A DNA stretch of 64,000 bases from an uncultured Flavobacteriales bacterium. Its GTDB lineage: Bacteria; Bacteroidota; Bacteroidia; Flavobacteriales_G; Salibacteraceae. The position numbers and the translations under genes were made by a program. The notes below the pieces were generated by a model. The model was not told the DNA's origin and ran no database searches. It worked only from the letters and a program-made list of their open reading frames with translations. The DNA is taken from the NCBI GenBank assembly GCA_943788725.1, contig CALSRJ010000001.1, forward strand, positions 953,799-1,017,798, read 5' to 3'. Positions 36,101-44,576 of this stretch are shown here, piece by piece. Each line of letters opens with the position of its first letter. Position 1 is the first letter of the stretch.

Positions 36101-38424
36101 CCATCCGCTGGAAGACGGGTAAATCTGACTTCTCCAAATTCATCCACCGTTGCCGAGTCGATCACGTTGTTGTTCTCGTCCTTCACGTATACCACTGTTC
36201 CCTCAGGAGGCTTCTCTTCGCCCTCAAACGTGAACGTTTCTGTGGTCTCTGCCATTTCAGCCCCCACGATGTTCTCAACCGTTCTACCCGAGGCGTCCAG
36301 CTCGATCTTGTTCCCTTCCGCATCCACAATAAAATAGCGATCTGAAGTCAAATCCAGCGCCTGCGGATCAGCAAAGCGGATGTTGAATCCTCCGGTAGCA
36401 GGTAGACGCTTGAAGAATATATTACCATCCTTATCTACATACGAAGAGTCGATGGGCAAATCGCTGGCATCCGTCAGGTACATCTTGGTTCCTTCTGGAG
36501 GAATATTGCTTTCATCGAAATAGAACACTTCCCTCGATTCCGCGATGTCGACCTTCTTGGCAGGGTCGCCAAGGAATATTTTCCCAGTCAATATCTCTGA
36601 TGCAAGTAGGATCCGCTCGCCGTCTTGATCGATGCCGTACAAGTTTGGCAAATCGTCGGCTAAGTCCTTTTCGCTTTCAAGACCCATGCTGTACTTCCGC
36701 TGAGGGTCGAGTTGCTCAAAGGCGAAGAAGCCATTTTCATTGACCACGGCCTTTTGGATAGGATCTCCATTTTCATCGTACAGCATGACTGTGCTTCCTG
36801 CCATGTCTAATCGGTCGTAGTCAAAAGCAAACTTGGACGACATGTTCGAACTGAGCAATTCATCCTGGTAGAGCACCACTTCTCCACTTGGAAGCTTCTT
36901 GAATGGAAAACCATGTAGAATGAAAGGAGAGACTTTAACCCGCGTACTGTCGCTTCCAACGAACAAAGGCATGCCATCCAACGCTTCCATATCCGTAGGG
37001 TCCAAAGAGTACAATTCCCCTTTTTTGATCTTTTGCAGCTCAAATCGACCATCTTTTCCTAAGACAACCGTTTCGATCTCTGCACCGGTTCGATCTCGCA
37101 AACGAATGTCTTGTGGGTCTTTAAACGTCTCCCCAGCACCTATCCCGAAAAGGGTGCTCTGATCGGATGATGCAACCATCACTTTCGCCTGCAATACTTG
37201 CTTCAACATGCGATCACCCACCTCAAAGCTGAAGCGGTTGCGATCGGGTTCCCGAAGTAGATCCACTTCATCGCCACCTTCTACCGTCATCGTCACGCCA
37301 GGATCGTCTAGTTTACCATTGAGGTCCAAGTAGTAGCGCTGATAGTTCGGGAGGTCTTCCAACACAAACTCGCCCTTATCATCTGCCTCGACGGTTTGCA
37401 CAACTTCGCCCCTTTCGTCCAGCACTTCTATGTCATCCAACTTACCCAGCTTTCGATCGTTGACGCGTCCAACGATGACAAACGGTGACTCCGTAGCGGT
37501 ATCTTCTTGCGCCAAGGCCTCTCGCTGCTCTTGCACACGCGCGGCATACGAAGCGATGTATATATCACTAAACTCTCCGTCTCTGTTACTGGAAAAGAAT
37601 GCGATGGTATCGTGCAAAGTAAAGTAGGCATCAAAAGATGCCGAATTGATAGGCGCCTGAAGACCAACAGGTTCTGACCATGACTGCCAGGTATCATCCA
37701 ACCTTCGGCTCATGAAGATGTCAGCTCCACCAAGCCCCGGATGCCCATTGCTACTGAAATACAAAACCCTACCATCGTCGCTGAGGTAGGGTGAAAATTC
37801 TGCACCGGGCGTATTGATCGTCGGCCCCAGATGGATGGGTTTCTGCCAACGCCCATCCTCCTTAAGGGAGACATATAAGTCTTCATCTATGGCAATCGAA
37901 CTCGAAAACGAGATGAGCATTACACCCCGATCGTCGTCTACATAAAACGACAAAAATCCGGTCTTGGGATTAAATCCTTTCAACCGTACCCGAGTCGGGT
38001 TAGACCATCCCCCATCTCGGAATTCGCTCCGCGAAAGTCCGAGATGGTAGTCCAGTTTATTGCTGTAGGTACTATTTAGAAACAAGACATTTCCGCTGTC
38101 GCCGACACCGACCACGCCATTGTTGAATATGTTATTTAGTTTACCAAGCTTATTCGAAGCATCACTCCAACCATTCGGACGAGGCTCTACGAACCAAATG
38201 TCTTGGCCAGCTCTTACACCTCCGTGGTTTTCTTCGTAAATCGAACGCACGAAAAACAACCTTCCATCTGGGGAGAGCAATGGAAAGCTCTCTTCCGTAC
38301 TCGAATTAATTTGTGCAGGAGCTCTTCGCACTCCTTTCAACTCCATGAGGGGTTGCGCCCACAGACCTGTGCTCCATAGGAAGAGGAAAAGCATCGATAT
38401 GGATATGTTACGAATCAGACCCAC
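33163..38424 (-). CDS. giant OmpA/PD40 outer-membrane protein with tandem repeats
   Basis: 1753 residues. Signal peptide at 1-23 (ending GLWAQ). Residues about 30-290 form a PD40/WD40-like propeller (FPLLSPDGRLFFVRS, FSPYLSDDGRVLYFSSNGHP, FFSSNRDGEFSDIYIAS). A carboxypeptidase-regulatory-like domain lies at about 315-370, then a long series of beta modules. Four units of about 98 residues are nearly identical (residues about 723-1117; core VIDSAVVDEFGEVKFTRLPP). The OmpA peptidoglycan-binding domain closes the protein: LTIEGHTDSIGSDSVNQRVS and GRAKNRRVEFIKD. GTG start directly after the PorP/SprF stop. Likely envelope anchor of the cassette. Confidence 0.87.
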   Translation of the reverse strand: MGLIRNISISMLFLFLWSTGLWAQPLMELKGVRRAPAQINSSTEESFPLLSPDGRLFFVRSIYEENHGGVRAGQDIWFVEPRPNGWSDASNKLGKLNNIFNNGVVGVGDSGNVLFLNSTYSNKLDYHLGLSRSEFRDGGWSNPTRVRLKGFNPKTGFLSFYVDDDRGVMLISFSSSIAIDEDLYVSLKEDGRWQKPIHLGPTINTPGAEFSPYLSDDGRVLYFSSNGHPGLGGADIFMSRRLDDTWQSWSEPVGLQAPINSASFDAYFTLHDTIAFFSSNRDGEFSDIYIASYAARVQEQREALAQEDTATESPFVIVGRVNDRKLGKLDDIEVLDERGEVVQTVEADDKGEFVLEDLPNYQRYYLDLNGKLDDPGVTMTVEGGDEVDLLREPDRNRFSFEVGDRMLKQVLQAKVMVASSDQSTLFGIGAGETFKDPQDIRLRDRTGAEIETVVLGKDGRFELQKIKKGELYSLDPTDMEALDGMPLFVGSDSTRVKVSPFILHGFPFKKLPSGEVVLYQDELLSSNMSSKFAFDYDRLDMAGSTVMLYDENGDPIQKAVVNENGFFAFEQLDPQRKYSMGLESEKDLADDLPNLYGIDQDGERILLASEILTGKIFLGDPAKKVDIAESREVFYFDESNIPPEGTKMYLTDASDLPIDSSYVDKDGNIFFKRLPATGGFNIRFADPQALDLTSDRYFIVDAEGNKIELDASGRTVENIVGAEMAETTETFTFEGEEKPPEGTVVYVKDENNNVIDSATVDEFGEVRFTRLPADGNFKLTLEKTDDMSMGLDRFFIVDASGDKISFNEEGETFKKIAGKALAESTEVFKVSDETGGGPPEGTVVYAVDENNNVIDSAVVDEFGEIKFTRLPPDGNFKLKLEKAVDNSMGLDRFFIVDASGDQIEFNAEGETSGKIVGKKLAETTEVFKVSNDEGAGPPEGTVVYAVDENNNVIDSAVVDEFGEVKFTRLPPDGNFKLKLEKAIDGSLGLDRFFIVDASGDEIEFNAEGETTKKIAGKKQAETTEIFTVSGDEGGPPEGTVVYAVDENNNVIDSAVVDEYGEVKFTRLPPDGNFKLKLEKAIDNSMGLDRFFIVDASGEKVEFNPEGETEKKIVGSVMAKRIDYYKFDYERLPPKGTMVYLLDENNIRIDSALVGDENKFKFLKLDPEKKYGLEVKNADGSEFQFDEFTLTSRDGTKFVLKSAVSHESRYANMSPEELSEQYDQFAFEMPGGPVIGTQVMVYNAAGFLVDSAIVYSKGRFNVDRLKGQETYSIRVAQDGFNMAAARLYTWLNGRERMLPLLKQGYSYRPIDEIIVEDTEINFDMFMLATEDPIDPDAQVYLMENGQINAVDSSLVEQDGSFKFKELDREKEYSMEFNDKVNTENAKLYSISDGEQKEVASAEKGFSVAPSELLEPKSTISIASSMPRLSSVHDDAIAAERLKYPDLPEAFASLTQDELLARYDRFQFDARYQPDPGTEISITDKRGNEIAHSAIYEGGVFYVDKLSGEETYLIKVGDESFSLEGATLYALLKDEKRRLTRLGDDFVFRPRLEEGDSDLVISLTGTAQTPTEGEKGTSEEGGDEFALTPPKDGKGETMDVNVDKVTKTVFEEAKVESEAKPTAATAVLDDSDYRLKSGIAQVEETQKGWDLHFDFNEFLLTDYQIDYIYQVVIPMLKNNPEMTLTIEGHTDSIGSDSVNQRVSILRISNVLYHLEMAGIENTQIKVVPKGESDPIAPNDTEEGRAKNRRVEFIKD
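35074..36255 (-). repeat. four tandem units of about 98 codons inside the OmpA/PD40 gene
   Basis: Units of 294-297 bp are judged from the recurrence of the same stretch at 35271, 35565, 35862 and about 36159. Each encodes PEGTVVY, DENNNVIDSA, a TRLP-DGNFKL segment and GLDRFFIVDASG. The outermost unit (toward 36255) is the most divergent; the inner three are very close, suggesting expansion from the middle. Confidence 0.85.
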
Positions 38425-39432
38425 TCAGAAAACCAATCGTTTATTCCCTATCATAAATCCGAGCATGATCTCATGGGAACCGGGTGAAATGTACTTCCGG
38501 AGCTGCGAGATGTTGATATCGTAAGCGTATCCTAACTTGATCTGATTGTTGATGTACATTCCAATCACCGGAACGACGGCATCTTTGTGTCGATAAGAAA
38601 TACCACCCCAAACTTGGTCGCGGAAATCAACACGCACATTTGTTTCCAGAGACAAAACAGATTGCCCCGTGAAGTAGACAAAGCCATTGGGAATAACTTT
38701 CCAATCTCTATCTAGTCGGAAGGTGCGACCGAATAGTAAACGGTGGTGGATCAGCAGGTCGCCAAACTGTGGCTTTCCCGACAAGGCGAGCGTATTGCCG
38801 AGCAATTGCTCACTGGAATAACCGACAAAGAATCTGCGAGAATAGACCATGAAGCCCACGTCAATATCGAGTAACGTTGAATTCTGCTGCGCATCCAAAA
38901 GGCTCTGCTCGAAGAATGGATCTTCCGGAATTTCCAAATTGATCAGGTCGCGATCTATGGTAAATGAGTTGATACCCACGTTTGTTCCAAAGGATACATT
39001 GATCTTGGAAGTCACCGGTAAGTGGAAAGAATAGGTTCCGAAGACTTGGGTGTATTTGAATGCCCCGTATTGATTGACATTGGCCATCACCCCTGCCCCA
39101 CTTCTACTCTTTCGGGCGGTCGGCAGCGTCTCAGCATATGCATCCGGGTTACTGATCCGCATCGAAGAATTGGCAGGTGTCCTGTACTCTCGTTTGATGG
39201 GCATGTTCGCACTGGCGAAATACATCTGAGGAGCATGCGCAAAACCAAGCCATTGCTGTCGATACGCCAGGGTCACATCCAAGTGATTCTCCAAGCCAGC
39301 CGCTGCAGGGTTCAATGCATAGAAGTTTTGCATGTACATGCGATAACGCCCGACTTGCTGTCCACTAGCAAAGTAGGACGCTACAACGAATAGCGCCGAA
39401 ATCCAAAAATGATATGTGGCTTTTCCTATCAC
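38425..39432 (-). CDS. PorP/SprF family type IX secretion membrane protein (cassette 1)
   Basis: Outer-membrane beta-barrel of the PorP/SprF family. Signal peptide at 1-24 (ending FASGQ), then the family start pattern YRMYMQNFYALNPAAAGLEN and LAYRQQWLGFAHAPQMYFAS. Alternating strands run to the end (HEIMLGFMIGNKRLVF). Length 335 is typical. GTG start: the upstream gene's TGA overlaps it as GTGA, and its own TGA abuts the GTG of the OmpA gene, so the three genes are coupled. SprF of F. johnsoniae is needed to display SprB; the same role for its neighbour here is inferred. Confidence 0.9.
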   Translation of the reverse strand: MIGKATYHFWISALFVVASYFASGQQVGRYRMYMQNFYALNPAAAGLENHLDVTLAYRQQWLGFAHAPQMYFASANMPIKREYRTPANSSMRISNPDAYAETLPTARKSRSGAGVMANVNQYGAFKYTQVFGTYSFHLPVTSKINVSFGTNVGINSFTIDRDLINLEIPEDPFFEQSLLDAQQNSTLLDIDVGFMVYSRRFFVGYSSEQLLGNTLALSGKPQFGDLLIHHRLLFGRTFRLDRDWKVIPNGFVYFTGQSVLSLETNVRVDFRDQVWGGISYRHKDAVVPVIGMYINNQIKLGYAYDINISQLRKYISPGSHEIMLGFMIGNKRLVF

Positions 39433-40429
39433 CTAATGATTGATATAATGCCTTTGAGCGGCTGGTTGATGCCATCCTGAAGATCAATAATCCAATAATA
39501 TGAGGCTCGTGGGAGCGGCTTACCATTAAATGTTCCATCCCATGGCTGTGAATAACCCTGCTCCGCCTCAAACACTTTTCTACCGGCTTGGTCATAGATG
39601 AGCACCCGAGCATTCGGATAATTCTCCATTCCACCAATGTTCCAAAGTCATTCACGTTGTCGTTGTTCGGTGTGATACCCGTTGGGATGTCCTCAAGGTC
39701 ATTTAATCCATCAAAGCGCAAACTGTTGCCCGCCCCATTTGCAGAAACAAATAGGCTATCCGTAGCACAACCCGCTATACAAGCTGGAGCTGTAAATTCA
39801 AAAACGTTGTCGGAATACCAATTTCCTAGATCATTGAGCGCAGCCTTTAGGCTTGCTGTATCTCCACCCGTCACAGAACAGTTGTAGCGCCAATTATCAC
39901 GGTGAGGCGTAAGTGCAATTGCATTCTGGCCATTCGTCAATTCTGCTGGCAACCCTGTTTGTCCCGAACCTGAGGGAGAGCTAACCCAACCAACCCCTGA
40001 ATGGTTAATGGCGGCTACAAAGCTGTTTACCAATCCTACTCCTGTACCGGTATAAGCCAGTATGGCATCCCCAGCTGTGCTTATGTTAAATCCAAGATCC
40101 GGCTCATCGTAAATTCCCAAACTCGCGGTGTCCATCGTTGGATCAATGCGCACTTCTGTACCACACGAGAGATCGCCCAAGAAGGTCCACAGTATGGTAC
40201 CCTCGGTGGTATTTGACCAAGAAGAGGTGGAGGTAGACCAGCCGTTATCCGTAAAGTAAAGGTAGGTAGTATCTGAAATATCCGTCAGCAGTACAAAGCT
40301 GAACCGCTTGTTGCTATCCGCGTTGATTGTAGTGAATGCAACATCTCCGGGGAGTAGGCTCGTAGCCCACCCTTTCCCAGAACTAATTCCGAGCGCAAAT
40401 AATATAATCAACCATCGCAAAAAGCGCAT
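39429..40429 (-). pseudogene. secreted protein with gliding-type (T9SS type B) C-terminal sorting domain, one-base frameshift
   Basis: ATG at 40429 begins a signal peptide (FLRWLIILFALGISSG); the body starts LLPGDVAFTTINADSNKRFS and looks like a secreted beta domain. Near the C-terminus the frame reads GITPNNDNVNDF and is then lost. From 39629 another frame continues exactly as a sorting domain should: MENYPNARVLIYDQ, YSQPWDGTFNGKPLP, ASYYWIIDLQDG, ending KGIISIIR. One missing base in the A-run at 39644-39646 explains the break and would restore DFWNIGGMENYPN. The restored stop overlaps the PorP/SprF GTG (GTGA). Either a real disabling mutation or a sequencing error. Confidence 0.85.
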
Positions 40430-40667
40430 TTCCACAAATGTAGGTTCAGCAATGCTCTGAAATTTTCCAATTTCAAGGCTACTCAAACTCCCAAACCGCC
40501 AATAAAATCAACTGTTTTAGCAGAGAAGCCCTAAGATAGGGAAACCACGAATACGAGCGACTGCAAGTATCCAAACTTTTACGGCTGAATCGGGGAAAAG
40601 GTTGTGGTTTTTTACAGGTTTCATTGAAGCAGAACCCTATGATTGTCAGATAAATACACGGCCTAAC

Positions 40668-40696
40668 TTGAAGCAGCGGCAAATAAGTTATGTTTG
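40668..40696 (+). promoter_or_regulatory. promoter of the TPR histidine kinase gene
   Basis: TTG at 40668-40670 and TATGTTTG at 40689-40696, separated by 18 bases, fit the Bacteroidota -33/-7 consensus; the ATG is 15 bases further on. Confidence 0.5.
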
Positions 40697-40711
40697 GAGC
40701 ACTGAGATCGC

Positions 40712-42694
40712 ATGCTACACGTCAGACCCAAACTACTCATAATCGCCCTATTAATAGGGGTTTCAGCAGTATCATTCGGTCAAGAAAGCACATCCATTCG
40801 GCAGTTTATCCTAGACTCCAACGCCGGGCGCGATGACTTCGAACGCAACATCGCATTCCTCGAGGATGAAGTGTTGAAAATCGAAGCTTCTCTTCCCGAG
40901 GTGGTAGAATCTACCTGGGCGTGGAGCAAGGTGCACGGAGATTCGAACGACATTCTGCGCGTTCAATATGCTCGTGCACGGCATTTCTTCCTGATGGGAC
41001 TCAAAGGAAAGTCCATTGGAATCCTCAATGCTATTCGCAAGAGTCCTTCCTGTACAGCCGATCTTAACTTTTCCGCGACCATCGTACTCCGCGATTTTTA
41101 TGTGGAATTGGGCGCTTATGACAAAGCCTTTGAACTACACCAAGAGATCGATTGGATGAACGCCCCAGAATTCTACCAGAAATATGCTCCAGAAAGCTTT
41201 CTGGCTGGACTATACCTAGAAATTGGCGACTATGAAAAATCGCTCGCTGCCTACGGTAGTTCCATGAAAAAAATGGAGTCGCACCACAAACCCTATTGGC
41301 AACTATCGTTCACGAACAGCCGCGGTGTTGTTTTCGAACGCATCGGCATGTTGGACAGCGCTCTCGCCCATTACTTGGAAGCCCGCTACATTTTAGAAAC
41401 ACAAATTGATCGTAATGCCATGGATCCCGTGCGGTACGATTACATCGAGGGATTGCTCATAGGAAACCAAGGACAAATCCTGGCAACTCAAGGCCGACAC
41501 CTAGAGGCCATTCCGCTTTACAAAAAAGACATTGCAGCCAGCATTAAGGACAGCCCAAGACAAGAGGCAAGGATCAATGCAATCACTAGTCTACTTAAAC
41601 TCGCTCACAGCTACATAGCCATAGGCGAGGCACCGGAGGCCCTTACCTGTATACAACGTTCAATCGAGTTGATTCTAACGAACGACCCACCCGATATATG
41701 GGATGCCTTGTACAAGGCCAAATCACATTACTCAGCGTTCATTGGAAACGATAAGGAAGCGCTTTTAGCATTACAAGAATTGGTCGACTTCCGCGACTCC
41801 GTCCAATCGCATCAAACACTGGTTCAAACACAGAATATGGTCATTGCTTACGAGTCAATCCTCAAGGACCGCGAGAAGGAAGCGCAGCGCAAGCAAATCG
41901 AAGTGTTGAAGCAAAAAACGCGGGTGCAGCGCGAGACCAACATCGCATTTATCATCGTCATCATCATCACCGTGATCATAGCCGGAGCCGCCATTTATCG
42001 CTTCAATGATAAAAACAAACAGCAGCTTGCCATTCAAATCAAGAACGATGAAATCGAGGAGCAAAAACGCACAATCGAGGCATCTCTCAGAGAAAAAGAG
42101 GTATTGCTGCGGGAAGTGAATCACCGCGTTAAAAACAACCTACAGATCATTTCTAGCCTGCTGTTCCTCCAGTCCAGAAACAACGACGACCCCAAGCTCA
42201 AAGCCCTGATCAAGGAAGCACATCAACGGGTACAGACCATGTCGCTCATCCACCAAAAACTCTATCAGGAATCCCAGTTCAACCAAGTAAATTTCGACAC
42301 CTACCTCACCGAGCTGATCCCCCAATCTATTTCCTCTTACCGCTTGCACGACTTGCGGGTGGAGACGAACATAGACATCCAATACCTCGACGTTAAAATG
42401 GACCAAGCAATCCCCCTCAGCTTGATCATTCATGAATTGGTGACGAATTCTATGAAGCACGCCTTTCACGACCTCAGCGAAGGAATGATTGCCGTGCAGC
42501 TGCGCCGTGAGGGAAATCGATTGTATTTACGCTATGAAGATGACGGATCTGGACTGGATCCAGCATTGAATAACGAGGCCCCTGCTAACATAGGAATGAA
42601 AGTCATCGATTTGCTGACCCAGCAGATGAATGGAAAGATCGAATTGATCGCCAGAAGTCCACTGATTATTCAGCTCGACTTCCCTGTGGACTGA
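40712..42694 (+). CDS. TPR-domain sensor histidine kinase (HisKA_2 type)
   Basis: 660 residues. Signal peptide at 1-23, then a periplasmic region of about 370 residues with helical TPR-like repeats (YEKSLAAYGSSMKKMESH, LDSALAHYLEARYILE). One membrane helix follows at about 410-430 (IAFIIVIIITVIIAGAAIYR), a short coiled coil, the HisKA_2 phosphoacceptor region (LLREVNHRVKNNLQIISSLL, with the histidine) and an HATPase domain (IHELVTNSMKHAF, YEDDGSGLDP). No response regulator is adjacent; the nearest is at 47.7-48.1 kb. Signal and target unknown. Confidence 0.9.
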   Translation: MLHVRPKLLIIALLIGVSAVSFGQESTSIRQFILDSNAGRDDFERNIAFLEDEVLKIEASLPEVVESTWAWSKVHGDSNDILRVQYARARHFFLMGLKGKSIGILNAIRKSPSCTADLNFSATIVLRDFYVELGAYDKAFELHQEIDWMNAPEFYQKYAPESFLAGLYLEIGDYEKSLAAYGSSMKKMESHHKPYWQLSFTNSRGVVFERIGMLDSALAHYLEARYILETQIDRNAMDPVRYDYIEGLLIGNQGQILATQGRHLEAIPLYKKDIAASIKDSPRQEARINAITSLLKLAHSYIAIGEAPEALTCIQRSIELILTNDPPDIWDALYKAKSHYSAFIGNDKEALLALQELVDFRDSVQSHQTLVQTQNMVIAYESILKDREKEAQRKQIEVLKQKTRVQRETNIAFIIVIIITVIIAGAAIYRFNDKNKQQLAIQIKNDEIEEQKRTIEASLREKEVLLREVNHRVKNNLQIISSLLFLQSRNNDDPKLKALIKEAHQRVQTMSLIHQKLYQESQFNQVNFDTYLTELIPQSISSYRLHDLRVETNIDIQYLDVKMDQAIPLSLIIHELVTNSMKHAFHDLSEGMIAVQLRREGNRLYLRYEDDGSGLDPALNNEAPANIGMKVIDLLTQQMNGKIELIARSPLIIQLDFPVD

Positions 42695-42716
42695 CGCAGA
42701 TAAGTACCTTTGTCGC

Positions 42717-43367
42717 ATGAAAACGATCGTCGCCCCCTCCCTCCTCTCCTGCGATTTCGGCCGCATCAAAGAGGAAGCAGAATTCCTCAACGAAAGCGAT
42801 GCACAATGGTTCCACCTCGATGTGATGGACGGCGTCTTTGTACCGAACATTTCCTTTGGGCTCCCCATCATTGAAGCTTTTCGGAAGCATACCGAGAAAA
42901 CCCTAGACGTACACGCCATGATCGCACATCCGGATGACTTCATCGCTGACTTCAAATCAGCCGGTGCGGATGTACTCACGGTTCATTACGAAGCATGCCC
43001 TCACCTACACCGAACGATTGACGGCATCAAGAAGGCGGGAATGAAGGCTGGAGTAGCCCTGAATCCTCACACCCCTGTGAGCGCCCTTGCTGACATCATC
43101 CAAGACGTCGACATGGTGTTGATCATGAGCGTCAATCCAGGCTTTGGCGGACAAAAATTCATCCCTCATACCTTTAACAAGGTGCGTTACCTGAAATCGC
43201 TGATTGAACAAGTCGATCAGCCTACCTTGATTGAAGTGGACGGAGGGGTGAACCTAGAAAATGCCAGCATATTGGTCAAAGAAGGGGTGGACGTTTTGGT
43301 GGCGGGAAGCACCGTTTACAAGTCCGAAGACCCAAAAGCGACCATCACTGCATTGGGCAATTGCTGA
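42717..43367 (+). CDS. rpe: ribulose-phosphate 3-epimerase
   Basis: Pentose-phosphate pathway enzyme interconverting ribulose-5-P and xylulose-5-P. TIM barrel with the family signatures: APSLLSCDFGRIKEE, WFHLDVMDGVFVPNISFG, VDMVLIMSVNPGFGGQKF and VDGGVNLENA. Catalytic aspartates in DVMDG and VDGG are present. 216 residues is standard. A TACCTTTG box at 42705-42712 sits only 4 bases from the ATG, so a nearly leaderless transcript is possible. Its stop abuts the convergent dehydrogenase stop (TGATCA). Confidence 0.96.
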   Translation: MKTIVAPSLLSCDFGRIKEEAEFLNESDAQWFHLDVMDGVFVPNISFGLPIIEAFRKHTEKTLDVHAMIAHPDDFIADFKSAGADVLTVHYEACPHLHRTIDGIKKAGMKAGVALNPHTPVSALADIIQDVDMVLIMSVNPGFGGQKFIPHTFNKVRYLKSLIEQVDQPTLIEVDGGVNLENASILVKEGVDVLVAGSTVYKSEDPKATITALGNC

Positions 43368-44576
43368 TCAATCGGCGGCCACCCACTCCCTGAGGTAGGC
43401 GTAATGATCGGTGATTTCACCGTGGTCGGCAATGGTTGCTTTTTCTAAGATGCGGTTCTTATCCCCGTTCAAGAAACTCGGCAACACCGAGCGGATAAAC
43501 ATCTCTCCAAAATCACGACTCGCATCACGCGGAAGCTCACAAGGCAAATTGTCTACCGCCATGACTGTAATAGCACCAGGTGCATTGAAGCCAACTTCCT
43601 GCTCGGTATAAGGGTCATAGCCGTAGAAGGGGTCTTCAATGGATGATGGACGCAGCGTTGTCGCAACCGGCCCATCAATGTCGCAACTGATATCAGCAAC
43701 GAGATTGATGTTAAAGTCAGGCTTGCGGACATCTTCGCGGGTAAATACAAAAGGCGACCGAGACTCCCAGTAATGACCTGCTATCAACATGTCTGTAACT
43801 GCCGCAAAGCGCATGAAATCACTCTCATAACGTTCGCCCCCATGGGCGTAGAACTCCTTGACGTCAAAAGCACCACCGCCCTTTCGCTTGAAATATTCTG
43901 TAAAGGTGATTTGACAGTAGACCGGCTCAGTAAATCCATTTTTCAGATACTCACGAATGCCCACTTTTCTGATCCCCATGCGATCCAAGATCTCTATGGA
44001 ACCTTTGGCCACTTTCCCCCTTCCGGTTAGGAGAATTTTCATAGCAGGCAGCTTAATTTTCGTGAGCTCTTGCTCCATCTCTACTCGATCTTCACATTGC
44101 TGGGCTTTCTTCAATACAAAGCTACCATCGCGCATGCCCAATGCTCGAAATCCGTTGTACGCACCCACGATTCCCGCATATCGACCAAAGCCAATGAGTC
44201 GTCGCCCCATGGCATCGCGCAGGCATTCCCAATCGATCAGCCGGATGCGCTTCTCCAAAATTGCCCGCAAGAGTCCCTTGTTGTAGGGTTGCATCTTGAT
44301 GGTGTGAGAAAAAAACATGTAGGTCTTGTCAGGTATAAGCTCAGAGATGGGCACTTCTTTCACTCCAAGGAGAACATCTGCGGAGCTGACATCATCACTC
44401 ACGGGAATTCCCAACCGCGTGTATTCTTCATCCTTGATGCGACGCACCTCTGAAGATTTCACGGTAAAGTCGCACTCCTTCTCAATTTTCAGCGCAATGA
44501 TCTGTTTTGGAGTAAGAGGAACACGCTCGTCTGAAGGCTCCTTTCCTTCCCGAATGATTCCGAAGTGTCTTATCAT
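43368..44576 (-). CDS. AlaDH/PNT-fold, LYS1 (saccharopine dehydrogenase)-like oxidoreductase
   Basis: NAD(P)-dependent dehydrogenase of the alanine dehydrogenase/transhydrogenase fold. N-terminus: FGIIREGKEPSDERVPLTPKQ, the family pattern. Middle: FGRYAGIVGAYNGFRALGMR and a nucleotide-binding ILLTGRGKVAKGSIEIL. C-terminal part: LVADISCDIDGPVATT and MAVDNLPCELPRDASRDFGE, as in lysine-forming saccharopine dehydrogenases. Length 402. The true substrate is uncertain, as many Bacteroidota homologues are uncharacterised. ATG overlaps the upstream gene's stop (ATGA), so the two are coupled. Confidence 0.8.
   Translation of the reverse strand: MIRHFGIIREGKEPSDERVPLTPKQIIALKIEKECDFTVKSSEVRRIKDEEYTRLGIPVSDDVSSADVLLGVKEVPISELIPDKTYMFFSHTIKMQPYNKGLLRAILEKRIRLIDWECLRDAMGRRLIGFGRYAGIVGAYNGFRALGMRDGSFVLKKAQQCEDRVEMEQELTKIKLPAMKILLTGRGKVAKGSIEILDRMGIRKVGIREYLKNGFTEPVYCQITFTEYFKRKGGGAFDVKEFYAHGGERYESDFMRFAAVTDMLIAGHYWESRSPFVFTREDVRKPDFNINLVADISCDIDGPVATTLRPSSIEDPFYGYDPYTEQEVGFNAPGAITVMAVDNLPCELPRDASRDFGEMFIRSVLPSFLNGDKNRILEKATIADHGEITDHYAYLREWVAAD

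Noticed and set aside
39365..39628. C-terminal tail of the long frame over the sorting-domain gene
   Set aside because: After the frameshift it overlaps the PorP/SprF start and has no protein-like pattern; the alternative frame carries the real sorting domain.
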